64,000 bases of DNA. Source: Rhizobium vallis. GTDB lineage: Bacteria > Pseudomonadota > Alphaproteobacteria > Rhizobiales > Rhizobiaceae. The notes under the pieces were generated by a model. It did not search any database. It saw only the letters and a list, made by a program, of their open reading frames with translations, and was not told where the DNA came from. Position 1 is the stretch's first letter. Every line of letters starts with the position of its first letter. This document shows positions 1-8,565 of this stretch, piece after piece. Both the position numbers and the translations under genes were made by a program. The stretch covers positions 186,001 to 250,000 of the forward strand of contig NZ_ML133690.1 in the NCBI RefSeq assembly GCF_003985155.1, given 5' to 3'.

Positions 1-303
1 GTCCCCTGATCTGGCAAACCAGATTGGGGGCGCAATGGCCGGCTCGCTGCCGACAGAGCTGTAATAGCCGCACGCCCGATTGGAGTCAGGATCGAGCACC
101 ACCTCGAAATATCCGACCGGGCCGCCCGAACTCATGTCGAAGACGTTCGCGGAATAGGCGGACCAATCCTTGTAGTTGGTCTTCGACACGAAGGTCGCGA
201 TCAGCAGCGGATGGATTTCGGCTATCGTCGCGCGCGCTGGCGGCGTCCAGTAGAGACCGGATATCTCCTCAGCGCGCAGGTGTACGATCGGCGTTTTGGT
301 CAC
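1..303 (-). CDS. Hypothetical protein, cut by the left window edge
   Basis: An open frame runs on the minus strand from a GTG at 301-303 to base 1 without a stop, so only the first 101 codons are visible. The GTG is chosen because GAGGAC lies just upstream and a good sigma-70 promoter (338-365) precedes it; the in-frame TTG at 316-318 is an alternative. The visible part looks soluble, with many aromatic residues (for example SGLYW, YKDWSAY, GYFEVV, CGYYSS) and no signal peptide or membrane segment. I do not recognise the family. Confidence 0.6.
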   Translation of the reverse strand, partial: MTKTPIVHLRAEEISGLYWTPPARATIAEIHPLLIATFVSKTNYKDWSAYSANVFDMSSGGPVGYFEVVLDPDSNRACGYYSSVGSEPAIAPPIWFARSGD

Positions 304-337
304 AGCCGTTGTCCTCAAGCTCTTAGTGAGTGTTCTT

Positions 338-375
338 ATTATGTTCTCTTTGCCGACGGAGTCAACTACGTTGAC
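338..375 (-). promoter_or_regulatory. Sigma-70 promoter with overlapping palindrome
   Basis: On the minus strand TTGACT (360-365) is followed after 16 bases by CATAAT (338-343), pointing at the truncated gene that starts at 303. A perfect inverted repeat, GTCAAC-TAC-GTTGAC (361-375), overlaps the -35 box, and a further GTTGA copy follows it. This is the layout of an operator for an unknown regulator; its function is inferred. Confidence 0.45.
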
Positions 376-781
376 ACGTTGAGCCACGAACATGTTGTCG
401 ATAGGAAAAGACGGGCGGCCGCAGGCCCCCCGAGCCGCGCCTTATAATTTGAATCCGTTCCGAAACTATCGCCGTAAGACCATCGGTGGTTCGCTAGGTT
501 AGGGGAATTGAAGACGTGAATGACAGCGTCTATTCGCCGGGGTGCTTTGCAAAGGGGGATCGTGAAGCAGGCGGCAACCAAGCGGGTCCAACCCCGATCC
601 AAGCGATAGCACCGTTATCGCAAATGCCGTGGACACCCCGTTGGCCATATTCCATGAAGTTGTTGGGCAGCAAGTCCCTGATCATGCCGTGGGGTCTTCA
701 ATTCGACCGAGGCTTCGCAGAGACTTAATTAAAGACGTGAGGAAATGGCATCTAAGTCAATGAAGTCTTTATTTAAAAATC

Positions 782-809
782 CTTGACGAACGTTCGCCCC
801 ATGCTACTC
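782..809 (+). promoter_or_regulatory. Putative promoter of the recombinase-like/Fic cluster
   Basis: CTTGAC (782-787), 16 bases, then CTACTC (804-809) resembles the rhizobial housekeeping promoter pattern CTTGAC-N16/17-CTATAT. It lies about 40 bases before the first gene of the cluster, in a locally AT-rich stretch. A small palindrome, GAACGTTC, sits between the boxes. The -10 match is only partial. Confidence 0.35.
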
Positions 810-847
810 CTTTATGTATGTGATGGCGACGGGCGACGGAGACGGGC

Positions 848-1417
848 ATGGATGATGAGAAAAATTCGGTAGCGGACATGGCCCTACACGACGTGACGAT
901 TGAGGAAGTCGAAGCGTTCATCGACGAGCTACCAAACGAGTATAGGTTCCTGGCGATCTTCGTTTACGCGACCGCCGCCCCGCCGGAGGCTGCGGTCAGC
1001 CTCGAGGTTGAGGCCGTAACGAGGCTGTTTGCCAAACTGGGGAACGCCCGCGCGATGCAACGGCTATCCAACGTTCCGAGCCATCCGGACTGGGAGTTGC
1101 TGCTGCCCGTATATATAGCTGGCAGGCGGGCTGACCTCCTCAAGCGCAAAAACATTCCGCCGCGCGATGAACCCCCGCAAGTCTACCTAGATCGCGCAGC
1201 TCGGCCGTTCACATTGGAAAAGGTCAACGGAGCCTTCCTTCGGCTGAGCAGAAAGTTGAATCTGCCGATCCCATTCTCCCTTGAGACGATCGCCCGTGTG
1301 GTCGCTACGCAGTCTATGTTGAGACTGATGGCGATGCCGGAACATCAACCTGACTTCTCTCTGCATTATTGGTCTGTGTGCGGCAGGTTTGAATATGAAA
1401 GGGAGCGACATGTGTGA
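848..1417 (+). CDS. Tyrosine-recombinase-like protein without catalytic residues, paralogue 1
   Basis: This 189-residue protein is the first of three tandem paralogues. Its central part follows the layout of a phage-integrase catalytic domain: EYRFLAIFVYATAAPPEAAV stands where integrases have the ATGLRxSE helix, and VYLDRAARPFTLEKVN stands where they have the FLxRxGRPLT loop. The first catalytic Arg is absent and the segment after the loop (SLETIARVV) has lost the HxLRHxxA box, so it should not recombine DNA. There is no N-terminal SAM-like domain. GGAG lies eight bases before the ATG. The end overlaps the next gene by eight bases, so the genes are probably co-translated. The family link is made by eye and is tentative; a DNA-binding or regulatory role is possible. 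Confidence 0.5.
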   Translation: MDDEKNSVADMALHDVTIEEVEAFIDELPNEYRFLAIFVYATAAPPEAAVSLEVEAVTRLFAKLGNARAMQRLSNVPSHPDWELLLPVYIAGRRADLLKRKNIPPRDEPPQVYLDRAARPFTLEKVNGAFLRLSRKLNLPIPFSLETIARVVATQSMLRLMAMPEHQPDFSLHYWSVCGRFEYERERHV

Positions 1418-2063
1418 CGACGAGAAACCCTTTCGACACACCAGACTTCGGAGGACTATCGGCTACATCGGTAGAGACGGGCTAGACCTGGAAGAGGTGT
1501 ATGAGGGCGAGGTGGCTTTATGCGAGGTCGACGCTTTCATCCGGTCTTTACCAACAGAGTACCGACAGCTCGCGCTTTTCGTCAGGGCGACTGCAGCCGA
1601 CCCGGAGGTAGCCATCAGCCTCGAGGTGGCGTTCGTAAGGGAGCAGCTTGCTCGACTCGGAGGCTTCCTTACGATGCAAAATCTGTCCAACGTCCCAACG
1701 GACCCACACTGGGAACATCTGTTGCAAATCCAGATCGAAGGAAGGCGGGCCTCGTTTCTTCGGCGCAGGGGAATTCCGGCAGGTGAGGAGCCGACCCGGG
1801 TGTACCTTGACCGCAACGCGCGGCCGATGACGCTGAAAAACGTCAATGCTGCTTTGGCTCGAGCCAGCAAACGAATAAGGCTGGGCGCTCCGATCACTCT
1901 CGAAACTATTGCCGAAGTGGTGACCAGGTCCTCGATGAGGAAGTCGGCTAGCGCTGCTGCCTCAGAGGATGGCTATCTGATGACATCGCTGGATTATTAC
2001 TTACGGGAGGTCCGCTTAGGGCATGGGCTGAAGAACAACGACATAAACGGCACACGCCATTAA
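1410..2063 (+). CDS. Tyrosine-recombinase-like protein without catalytic residues, paralogue 2
   Basis: This 217-residue paralogue of the preceding gene shares long near-identical stretches with it, such as LSNVP, the GRRA region and VYLDRxARPxTLxxVNxA. The ATG at 1410 is chosen because GGGAG lies six bases upstream, and it overlaps the end of gene 1 by eight bases. Compared with gene 1 it has an extra N-terminal tract of about 40 charged residues (an RRTIGYIGRDG segment) and a short C-terminal tail. As in gene 1, the active-site Arg and the HxxR box of tyrosine recombinases are missing. Function unknown. The tight packing suggests one operon with its paralogues and the Fic gene. Confidence 0.5.
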   Translation: MCDDEKPFRHTRLRRTIGYIGRDGLDLEEVYEGEVALCEVDAFIRSLPTEYRQLALFVRATAADPEVAISLEVAFVREQLARLGGFLTMQNLSNVPTDPHWEHLLQIQIEGRRASFLRRRGIPAGEEPTRVYLDRNARPMTLKNVNAALARASKRIRLGAPITLETIAEVVTRSSMRKSASAAASEDGYLMTSLDYYLREVRLGHGLKNNDINGTRH

Positions 2064-2078
2064 CGTGCGAGGCGAACG

Positions 2079-2588
2079 ATGACATCGTGCGGGGAATACG
2101 GACACGTCGAGATGTTGCGTGCGTATGCGGAGGTGGAGGCCAGTCTAAACGTAATCGACAAGGTGATCGACGCGCTGCCCATTGAATTCAGATGGCTAGC
2201 TCGCCTTGTAGGGAGCTCGACGATCGCGCCGGAGGCTGCCGTGTCGCTTACGGAAGCACGAGTACGCCATTTGTGGGAACAACACGGGTTCGATGGGACA
2301 GTTTCAAAGCTGTCAGAGCGCCCATTCCCGGTGAAGTGCGACGCCGGGTACCTGCTGGTTATCCAGCTGAACTACGTTCGGGAGGCTATCCTGAAAAAGA
2401 ATTACTTCCCGATCGAAAGTCGGCCCGCTCAAGTGTTTCTGGATTGCAAGGCGATGCCGATAACCGTGGTTTCTGTGGATACAGCGCTGCACGAGGCGGC
2501 AGTCAGAGCGGAGGTCGCCATGCCAATAACGCTCGCCGTCATCAGCGAAACATTCAGGCAATCGCTGGAAGTTTTTATTCCGTTTTGA
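2079..2588 (+). CDS. Tyrosine-recombinase-like protein without catalytic residues, paralogue 3
   Basis: This third, most divergent paralogue has 169 residues and starts 15 bases after gene 2, with GAGGCG before the ATG. It keeps the frame of the family: an ALPIEFRWLA helix start, an APEAAVSL segment, and VFLDCKAMPITVVSVDTAL in place of the VYLDRxARP loop. It has drifted further and lost most basic residues of the loop. It lacks recombinase catalytic residues and any other known motif. The function is unknown. Being followed 57 bases later by the Fic gene, it may belong to one transcription unit ending at 3833. Confidence 0.45.
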   Translation: MTSCGEYGHVEMLRAYAEVEASLNVIDKVIDALPIEFRWLARLVGSSTIAPEAAVSLTEARVRHLWEQHGFDGTVSKLSERPFPVKCDAGYLLVIQLNYVREAILKKNYFPIESRPAQVFLDCKAMPITVVSVDTALHEAAVRAEVAMPITLAVISETFRQSLEVFIPF

Positions 2589-2645
2589 ACCAAGCACTCG
2601 TGTCGATCACACTCTGTGGCGTGCCAGGTCGAAAGGGGAACACGC

Positions 2646-3833
2646 ATGTCCGTTCGCGATGACGGCGAAAGCCCCATTCTCTTTGAGCCGCTCGTCGTTT
2701 CCGACGTCGTGTTGCGATCCAACCTAAACGATCTAGCGCTCTCCCTGGCCGAGAAATCAGCGGCCTTTTCTTCATCACTGCCTCCGGCAATCGCCGACGC
2801 GCTGGCCGATCTCGTCAGGACAGTAAACTGCTACTACGATCTCCTGATCGAGGGCCGTAATATCCAGCCCGTCGACGTCCAGCAGGCGATACTTGGCAAC
2901 TTCCGCGACGACAACGAGAGGCGCGATGTCCAGCTAGAGGCTTTGGCCTACGTCGCCGTTCAGAGATGGATCGATAATGAGGATGCCTCACCGTTTTCCT
3001 TGAAGAATATTTGCGAGACTCACTGGCGGTTCTATAAAGCCCTTGCTCAGGGCCTGCTGCTATCAACGGGTGAGAACGCCGAGACGGCAAATGCGAAGCC
3101 TGGCGCTCTCAGGACATGTGACGTCAGGGTCGGCCACCGCACGGCAATCAGCCCAGGAGCTGTACCGCGGTTTCTGACCCACATGGAGGAAACCTACGAT
3201 TCAGGCGGGCGGATCGACCGGATTCTCGCCTCGGCCTACGGTCATCATCGCCTCCTCTGGGTCCAACCCTTTCCGGAGGGAAACGGTCGTATTGCGAGAC
3301 TGCTCTCTCATCGAGCGCTACGGTCTGTCCTTCGTACGGACGGCCTTTGGTCGGTGGTACGAGGGCTAGCGCTCCGCAAAAGGGAATACCGAACCCTCCT
3401 TCAATCGTGCGACGAGCCCAGCCAAGCGGCAGTCAGCCGTGAAGAGCGTGGGCCGCTCAGCGAAGGCGCTTTCGCAGATTTCACGCGATTTTTCATCGAG
3501 ACATGTATCGATCAGATCGATTTCATGAGTGAAATTATTCAACCGCACAGCCTGCGTGGTCGGGCCCTGACATGGGTTCAGCATGAAATAAAGGCGGGAC
3601 AACTCCCGCGAGGGGCTGAAATGGTGGTGAATGCAATCCTCTATCGCGGTGAATTGGATCGAGGGGAGGTTGCGATTCTAGCAAGAGCAAGTGACCGGTC
3701 CGCTCGACGCGTGACGGCAGCTCTGATCAAATCTGGCGTGGTCACGGCAGAGTCATCCCGATCGACGCTGCGGCTGTCCTTTCCCGCTGGCCTGGCGGTG
3801 AGGTTTTTCCCTGAGCTCTTCCCGGGCGATTGA
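2646..3833 (+). CDS. Fic family protein with catalytic His replaced by Gln
   Basis: The 395-residue protein has the Fic fold signature near residues 190-235. The loop reads QPFPEGNGR (residues 207-215), whereas active Fic AMP-transferases have HPFxxGNGR; codon 207 is CAA (3264-3266). The phosphate-binding GNGR and following IARL are intact. Near residues 61-72 it has CYYDLLIEGRN, matching the autoinhibitory helix of class II Fic proteins, with Glu69 kept but the usual Ser/Thr as Asp65. A C-terminal winged-helix-like region follows (about 310-390). Family length is normal. The ATG at 2646 has AAGGGG upstream. It most likely lacks AMPylation activity and may act by binding. A sequencing change is possible, since His and Gln codons differ by one base. 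Confidence 0.8.
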   Translation: MSVRDDGESPILFEPLVVSDVVLRSNLNDLALSLAEKSAAFSSSLPPAIADALADLVRTVNCYYDLLIEGRNIQPVDVQQAILGNFRDDNERRDVQLEALAYVAVQRWIDNEDASPFSLKNICETHWRFYKALAQGLLLSTGENAETANAKPGALRTCDVRVGHRTAISPGAVPRFLTHMEETYDSGGRIDRILASAYGHHRLLWVQPFPEGNGRIARLLSHRALRSVLRTDGLWSVVRGLALRKREYRTLLQSCDEPSQAAVSREERGPLSEGAFADFTRFFIETCIDQIDFMSEIIQPHSLRGRALTWVQHEIKAGQLPRGAEMVVNAILYRGELDRGEVAILARASDRSARRVTAALIKSGVVTAESSRSTLRLSFPAGLAVRFFPELFPGD

Positions 3834-3858
3834 ACGACGACCGCCCCCGAACAGCAAC

Positions 3859-3890
3859 CAGGTGGACGTAGCAGAACTCACGCCCACCTG
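3859..3890. terminator. Hairpin between convergent genes
   Basis: CAGGTGG (3859-3865) and CCACCTG (3884-3890) form a seven-base stem with an 18-base loop in the gap between the Fic gene and the convergent hydrolase gene. There is no T-tract, so termination is only suggested. Confidence 0.3.
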
Positions 3891-3913
3891 TGAATGCGGA
3901 TTTCAGTCAGCTG

Positions 3914-5002
3914 TTAGACGCTAAGATGCTGATCGAAGAACGACTGCAGCTTGTCGAACGGGATCACATCGACCTTATCATAGAGGTCGGTGTGGTTCGC
4001 GCCGGGGATGATCATCAGCTCTTTGGGCTCTGCTGCCGCGGCGTATGCCGTTTCCGCGAAGTACAGCGAATGAGCCTTCTCGCCGTGGATGAAGAGCACA
4101 GGGCGCGGTGAGATTTCCTTGATGTAAGTCAGGATGGGCATGTTCATGAACGACAGCGGGGTGGTCTGCGTCCAGGCGTTGCCAGAGTTGACTGCGCGCT
4201 TATGATACCCACGGGGAGTGCTGTAGTAGTCGTGATAATCCACCAAGAACTGCGCTTCACCGCCCTTGAGCACATTGTACGGCGGCTGATAGGCCGGAGT
4301 TCCCTTTTCGGCATCGGCCCAGCGTTGGCGGCTCATCTGTTCAAGAGCCTTCGTGCGTTGTTCGAGGGTCACGCTGTCGTTGTAACCCTTGGACATGACG
4401 CGCGTCATGTCATACATCGTGCTGGCAACCACCGCCTTGACGCGCTTGTCTACCGCGACAGCGTTCAATGCCATGCCGCCCCAACCGCATACACCGATCA
4501 CACCGATCCGCTCGCGATCGACCTCAGGGCGAAGACCGATGAAGTCCACCGCAGCGCTGAAGTCTTCAGTGTTGATATCGGGAGATGCAACATTCCGCGG
4601 CTCACCGCTGCTCTCGCCCGTGTATGAAGGATCGAACGCGATCGTCACAAAACCCCGCTCAGCCATGGTCTGAGCGTAGAGACCCGAAGATTGCTCCTTG
4701 ACCGCGCCGAAAGGACCGCTGACCACAATGGCCGGAAGTGCGCCGGCATTCCGGTTTTTCGGAAGGTAGAGATCGCCGACGAGCGTGATGCCATACCGGT
4801 TCTTGAAGCTGACCTTTTCGTGGTCGACCTTTTCGCTCTTGGGGAAGACCTTGTCCCATTCAGTTGTGGTTTGCGCAAAGGCGGGCGCGCCAGCAACCGT
4901 TGCTACGCCAAGCGCCGCCATTCCAACGCCGGTCATCTTCAAGAGAGTGCGGCGTGCTGCGTCTGGCTCGTCATGGATTACGGGTTCATTTGCTTCGTTC
5001 AT
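3914..5002 (-). CDS. Tat-exported alpha/beta hydrolase, dienelactone-hydrolase-like, copy 1
   Basis: This 362-residue protein begins with a twin-arginine signal (ARRTLLK at residues 16-22, then an Ala-rich hydrophobic stretch ending APAFAQ near 43), so it is probably exported folded. The rest is an alpha/beta hydrolase. The nucleophile elbow reads GVCGWGG with Cys172 instead of Ser, as in dienelactone hydrolases. The likely catalytic His is in PGANHTDLYD near the C-terminus. GGAGATAGAT precedes the ATG. A clear paralogue lies at 34174-35259. The substrate is unknown; an ester, lactone or dienelactone is plausible. The gene stands alone between the convergent Fic gene and csp. Confidence 0.75.
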   Translation of the reverse strand: MNEANEPVIHDEPDAARRTLLKMTGVGMAALGVATVAGAPAFAQTTTEWDKVFPKSEKVDHEKVSFKNRYGITLVGDLYLPKNRNAGALPAIVVSGPFGAVKEQSSGLYAQTMAERGFVTIAFDPSYTGESSGEPRNVASPDINTEDFSAAVDFIGLRPEVDRERIGVIGVCGWGGMALNAVAVDKRVKAVVASTMYDMTRVMSKGYNDSVTLEQRTKALEQMSRQRWADAEKGTPAYQPPYNVLKGGEAQFLVDYHDYYSTPRGYHKRAVNSGNAWTQTTPLSFMNMPILTYIKEISPRPVLFIHGEKAHSLYFAETAYAAAAEPKELMIIPGANHTDLYDKVDVIPFDKLQSFFDQHLSV

Positions 5003-5153
5003 ATCTATCTCCAGTTGCTGTTGCTATCGTTCGGAGATGTAATGGACTGGGTGACCCGCGATTAGGGCGTGCGTTTCGCTAGTCATTATGAGAGATTTTC
5101 ATGAATGCTGTCGCGGACTGACCTGAAATTCCGCGAGAAAGCCCTGTTTCACG

Positions 5154-5179
5154 AAAAAAGGGCCAGCGATGCGGCCCTT
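5154..5179 (-). terminator. Rho-independent terminator of the cold-shock gene
   Basis: On the minus strand AAGGGCC, an eight-base loop and GGCCCTT are followed directly by a run of T. It lies 31 bases after the stop of the cold-shock gene, which fits an intrinsic terminator well. Confidence 0.8.
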
Positions 5180-5209
5180 GATAGCTAGGCATAATCAGGT
5201 CGTTTTGGC

Positions 5210-5425
5210 TCAAGCAGAAATGAGCTGGATGTTGACTGCCTTGGGACCTTTGCCGCGCCTATCGGGCTCAGTCTCAAACGAAACCTTCTGTCCCTCCCGC
5301 AGGTCGTGGATGCCTGAGGCCTGAAGCGCTGAGATGTGGACGAATATGTCACTTTCTCCGCTGCTGGGAGTGATGAAACCGAACCCTTTGTCTGCATTGA
5401 AGAATTTGACCGTACCCGTAGCCAT
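5210..5425 (-). CDS. cspA: Cold-shock protein (CspA family)
   Basis: A 71-residue single OB-fold protein that binds single-stranded RNA and DNA and melts RNA structure. It opens with [18 protein letters not shown], which contains RNP1 (KGFGFI), and has the RNP2-type DIFVHISAL at residues 25-33. The length is normal for the family. The untranslated leader could extend up to 190 bases, as is common in csp genes, but I could not assign a promoter. A terminator follows at 5154-5179. The gene is monocistronic. Which of several rhizobial csp paralogues this is cannot be told. Confidence 0.93.
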   Translation of the reverse strand: MATGTVKFFNADKGFGFITPSSGESDIFVHISALQASGIHDLREGQKVSFETEPDRRGKGPKAVNIQLISA

Positions 5426-5617
5426 GCATTTACCCCTGAACCGTTCTAACGCTCACAATTTGCCGTCCAAACCTGTCATCTGCAATCAAAAAACATGCTG
5501 CTTGTTAGGCTAGTGGGAGCGTAGAGGTGCTACCCGATCGGAGTTCCTCAAATATCATTGCGACAGCGAGCCATCACGGACAAATGAAATTCGACCGTGA
5601 TGGCTGGCGGATGACCT

Positions 5618-6940
5618 CTACCGCGAGGTTGATGGAACGAGCAACGGCGTCTCCTCTTCAGACGCCGCAGCCGTTCGCAACCGGATGCCCTTCGTCTCCG
5701 GAACAAACTGGACCAGTATTAATCCGATGAAAGCGATCGCAGTCACATAGAGACCAGGGGCGAGTGCGGAGCCCGTGCTGCTGACGAGCCAAGTCGCGAT
5801 CAGCGGTGTCGTGCCACCGAAAATCGCAACGGCCAACTGGTAGGCGATCGCATGTCCCGTCGCTCGGTATGACGTCGGGAAGAACTCCGCAGCAGCGGGA
5901 AACGCCGCGCCGTTGTAAATGCCAATTCCGATCGCCAGCAGCAGCTGGCCCATGAATGCGTTTGCGAGGACGCCCGTAGAGGCCAGCATTACTGCAGGGT
6001 AAGCGGCTACAAGAATCCAGAGCGCCCCAAGGGTGAATACCTTCTTGCGGCCAATGCGATCGCTGAGCCGACCGGACAACGGGATGATGGCCGAAAGAAC
6101 AAGGATGGCCACGGCGTTCGTCATCAGGGCGTCGGTCGGATGCAAATGCGCCTCCTTTACAAGGAAGGCATACATGAACCCGAGCAAAAGGTAGGAGCCG
6201 ACGGTCTGCACTGGCTGGACCATCAACACGTAGAGGATGGGTTTGTAACCACCGGTGCGAGCCATTGACCGGAAGCTATTGCTGTCCTTCCTGTCGCGAA
6301 CGGCCGCCTTGTACTCCTCCGGATCGTCTAGGCTACGGCGCAACCAAAAGCCGATAACGCCGATAAGGCCACCAAGGATAAACGGAAGTCTCCATAGCCA
6401 GTCACCGTACAATTCTTCGCCGGCAACAAACTGAAGCCCTGCAAGCATAAGGGCGACGAGCGCATTAGGGATGTGGGCGAAGAACCAGACGATCCCGACC
6501 CACCACCCTCGGCGGTCATCGGGTGCCGATTCCAGAATATAGCTTGTGCTGCCGGTGGTTTCGCCACCGAGCGCGAACCCTTGGGCCAAACGGCAGAGAA
6601 CGAGAAGGGTGGGCGCTAGGACGCCTACCGATGCATAAGTCGGCAACAATCCGATTATTGCTGTACCCGCAGCCATCAGCCAGATTGTGATGGCAAGGAC
6701 CTTCACGCGCCCGATCCGATCGGCGAGGTATCCAAAAACCAATCCGCCGATCGGGCGGGCGAAGAACGCCACCGCATAGACAGCGAAGGTGCTAAGGATA
6801 GCGGCGGTAGGATCACTTTTGGGGAAAAAGTGTTGCGATAAAATAGGGACGGAAAATCCGAATACCGCGAAGTCGTAGATTTCCCCGAAATTGCCGATCG
6901 CTCCGGCACCAAGCCGGCGCTTGGACTCGTTCTGGCTCAT
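5618..6940 (-). CDS. MFS transporter, metabolite:H+ symporter (MHS) type
   Basis: This 440-residue permease with about 12 membrane segments belongs to the sugar/metabolite porter branch of the major facilitator superfamily. It has NFGEIYDFAVFGF at the first helix, as in alpha-ketoglutarate and proline/betaine symporters (KgtP, ProP), and motif A (GYLADRIGRVKVL) between helices 2 and 3, repeated as GRLSDRIGRKKV in the second half. The ATG at 6940 is chosen over upstream codons because GGAGGAG lies six bases before it. It likely imports an organic acid or compatible solute with protons; the substrate is not readable. A copy of the window's 17-bp palindrome lies upstream at 7075-7091, which suggests shared control with the catabolic operons. 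Confidence 0.82.
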   Translation of the reverse strand: MSQNESKRRLGAGAIGNFGEIYDFAVFGFSVPILSQHFFPKSDPTAAILSTFAVYAVAFFARPIGGLVFGYLADRIGRVKVLAITIWLMAAGTAIIGLLPTYASVGVLAPTLLVLCRLAQGFALGGETTGSTSYILESAPDDRRGWWVGIVWFFAHIPNALVALMLAGLQFVAGEELYGDWLWRLPFILGGLIGVIGFWLRRSLDDPEEYKAAVRDRKDSNSFRSMARTGGYKPILYVLMVQPVQTVGSYLLLGFMYAFLVKEAHLHPTDALMTNAVAILVLSAIIPLSGRLSDRIGRKKVFTLGALWILVAAYPAVMLASTGVLANAFMGQLLLAIGIGIYNGAAFPAAAEFFPTSYRATGHAIAYQLAVAIFGGTTPLIATWLVSSTGSALAPGLYVTAIAFIGLILVQFVPETKGIRLRTAAASEEETPLLVPSTSR

Positions 6941-7074
6941 TAAGCTCCTCCTATTTGCCAAGACGCTGGCGGCCTCCACCGCAACCAATCCCGCACAGCC
7001 CGAACAGTCCGCGCGGAAATACACGTCTTCATACGAAACCCAGGTGCCAGGGCACACCCCATGGCGAACGAGGG

Positions 7075-7091
7075 TATAATGTCAGCCTATA
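7075..7091. promoter_or_regulatory. 17-bp palindromic operator, copy 1
   Basis: TATAATGTCAGCCTATA fits TATARY-N5-RYTATA except at one inner base. It lies 135 bases upstream of the MHS transporter start and just after the end of the ROK gene. It is the least symmetric of the eight copies. Confidence 0.4.
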
Positions 7092-7176
7092 GGCGAGTTG
7101 AGCTAGGCCTTGCCTTGGGGAATGGGCGTCCGATGCTATGGCGCGGAACGGCCTGGCAGATCAGTGCGGGAGCTGT

Positions 7177-8412
7177 CTATGCCGAGCGTAGGCTGTGTCG
7201 GGCTATGACGCTCTCAACATTGCCTTCCTTCATCTGCTCTTCCACGACGAGGAAAGCCGCACCTACAATTCCGGCATCGGGGTCCGGAGGCGATATGACT
7301 ATCTCAAGTTCTCGAGTAGCGAGAGGCAGCGAACGTTTGTAGACAAGTTCCCGGACGCCGGCGAGGAGATGGTCATCCAATGTGGCGAGGGTGCCCCCGA
7401 TTACGATCATTTCCGGATTCAGGATACTGACCAAGCTGGTCATAACCTCCCCGAGAATTCTTCCGGACTCGCGCACGAGATGTATGGCAAGTGGCTGACC
7501 TGCGCGCACAAGGTTAGTAACGTCCCGAGCGTTCTGCGCCTCGATCCCTTCGTCCCTGAGTTCGCGGGCAATTGCCCAGCCAGCTGCTCTTGCCTCAACA
7601 CACCCAACCTTGCCGCAGCGACAAAGAGGTGCCGGTTCACGGGCGAATTGGATATGGCCGATATCCCCCGCGGCACCCTGTGCTCCGCGATACAGGCGTC
7701 CTTCTGTGATGATTCCGCTGCCGATACCTGTGCCGATCTTGACAAAGACCATCTCGCTCACCGTGGAGCGGCGAAGCCTGTGGTCGCTTAGAGCGAGGAG
7801 GTTCACGTCGTTTTCAGCATAAACAGGAACACCGAACCTCTGTTCGAGATGTTCCCTAATTTCGAAGTTGTCCCATCCGACAAGGACCGAGGGACCGACA
7901 ACCCGTCCGTTGGCGTAGTCGACCGGGGCCGGGAGCCCGATCCCAATTCCGATTACGTCACCTGCTGTTTTTCCCGCGGATGCGAGAAGAACCTCGAATT
8001 GCTCCTCAATCCACTCAAGCACGGCGGTTGGGCCACGGAGAATGTCGAAAGTTTCAGATATCTCGCCGAGAATGGTAGGGCGAAGGTCGGTAAGCGCGAC
8101 ACGAATATGCTGTTCACCGATGTCAGCACACAGCACGACAGCGAAGTCCCTGTTGATATCCAGGGTGCGGGTCGGACGGCCGCCGCTTGGAAGCGTTTCC
8201 TCGGTTTCCCTGATCAACCCGGCGTCGATCAAATTTCCAAGCTTCTGATGGACAGTTGCTCGAGAAAGGCCCGAGAGGTCAGTCAGCAAGCTTCGTGATC
8301 GAGCGCGGCCTGATGCGACAAGTGAAAGAATCTGGCCGCTCGCCTTGTCTGAACTGACATCGGCTCCACCACCTTGCCTAGTTTTTCCATGTGCCTGGTT
8401 TGTGCTTGGCAT
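7177..8412 (-). CDS. frcR: ROK family transcriptional regulator (FrcR-like)
   Basis: This 411-residue protein has an N-terminal winged helix-turn-helix (LLTDLSGLSRATVHQKLGNL, about residues 41-60) followed by a ROK sugar-kinase-like domain. The zinc-binding signature CRCGKVGCVEA and the ATP/sugar-fold glycine motifs (GIGIGLPAPVD, GTGIGSGII) are present. ROK regulators of the NagC/XylR type usually repress transport genes until a sugar binds. The gene is divergent from an FrcB-like binding protein, as frcR is in Sinorhizobium meliloti, so it probably controls the 8663-18342 operon through the palindromes at 8534-8565. AGGATT precedes the ATG. The symbol is given by context and is tentative. 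Confidence 0.75.
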   Translation of the reverse strand: MPSTNQAHGKTRQGGGADVSSDKASGQILSLVASGRARSRSLLTDLSGLSRATVHQKLGNLIDAGLIRETEETLPSGGRPTRTLDINRDFAVVLCADIGEQHIRVALTDLRPTILGEISETFDILRGPTAVLEWIEEQFEVLLASAGKTAGDVIGIGIGLPAPVDYANGRVVGPSVLVGWDNFEIREHLEQRFGVPVYAENDVNLLALSDHRLRRSTVSEMVFVKIGTGIGSGIITEGRLYRGAQGAAGDIGHIQFAREPAPLCRCGKVGCVEARAAGWAIARELRDEGIEAQNARDVTNLVRAGQPLAIHLVRESGRILGEVMTSLVSILNPEMIVIGGTLATLDDHLLAGVRELVYKRSLPLATRELEIVISPPDPDAGIVGAAFLVVEEQMKEGNVESVIARHSLRSA

Positions 8413-8533
8413 GGTTGAATCCTGTCAGTCTCGAATGCTCATTTTCTTACATTTCTTGGGCCACATGACGAGGCCGGTGCGCAGATTTTTTCCAAAACCG
8501 CGGACCAAAATCAACTTAAATCCGCGCCATTAC

Positions 8534-8565
8534 GTATAAAATTATACAAAAGATATGAATCATAT
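8534..8565. promoter_or_regulatory. Two palindromes in the divergent ROK/ABC promoter region
   Basis: GTATAA-AA-TTATAC (8534-8547) and ATATGA-A-TCATAT (8553-8565) lie side by side in the AT-rich gap between the ROK gene and the sugar-binding protein. A -35-like TTGACA follows at 8569-8574. Together they are the natural candidates for binding sites of the ROK regulator. Their spacing differs from the 17-bp palindrome seen elsewhere in the window. Confidence 0.45.

Larger units (their letters stand above)
304..847. other. Intergenic region, 544 bases
   Basis: The gap separates the truncated minus-strand gene from the plus-strand recombinase-like cluster. It holds the promoter and palindrome at 338-375 and a weaker promoter at 782-809. 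Short open frames at 366-602 (minus) and 516-728 (plus) have no recognisable content and I do not call them genes. Confidence 0.5.

Noticed and set aside
516..728. 70-codon open frame in the left intergenic region
   Set aside because: No ribosome-binding site and no recognisable content; composition looks random.
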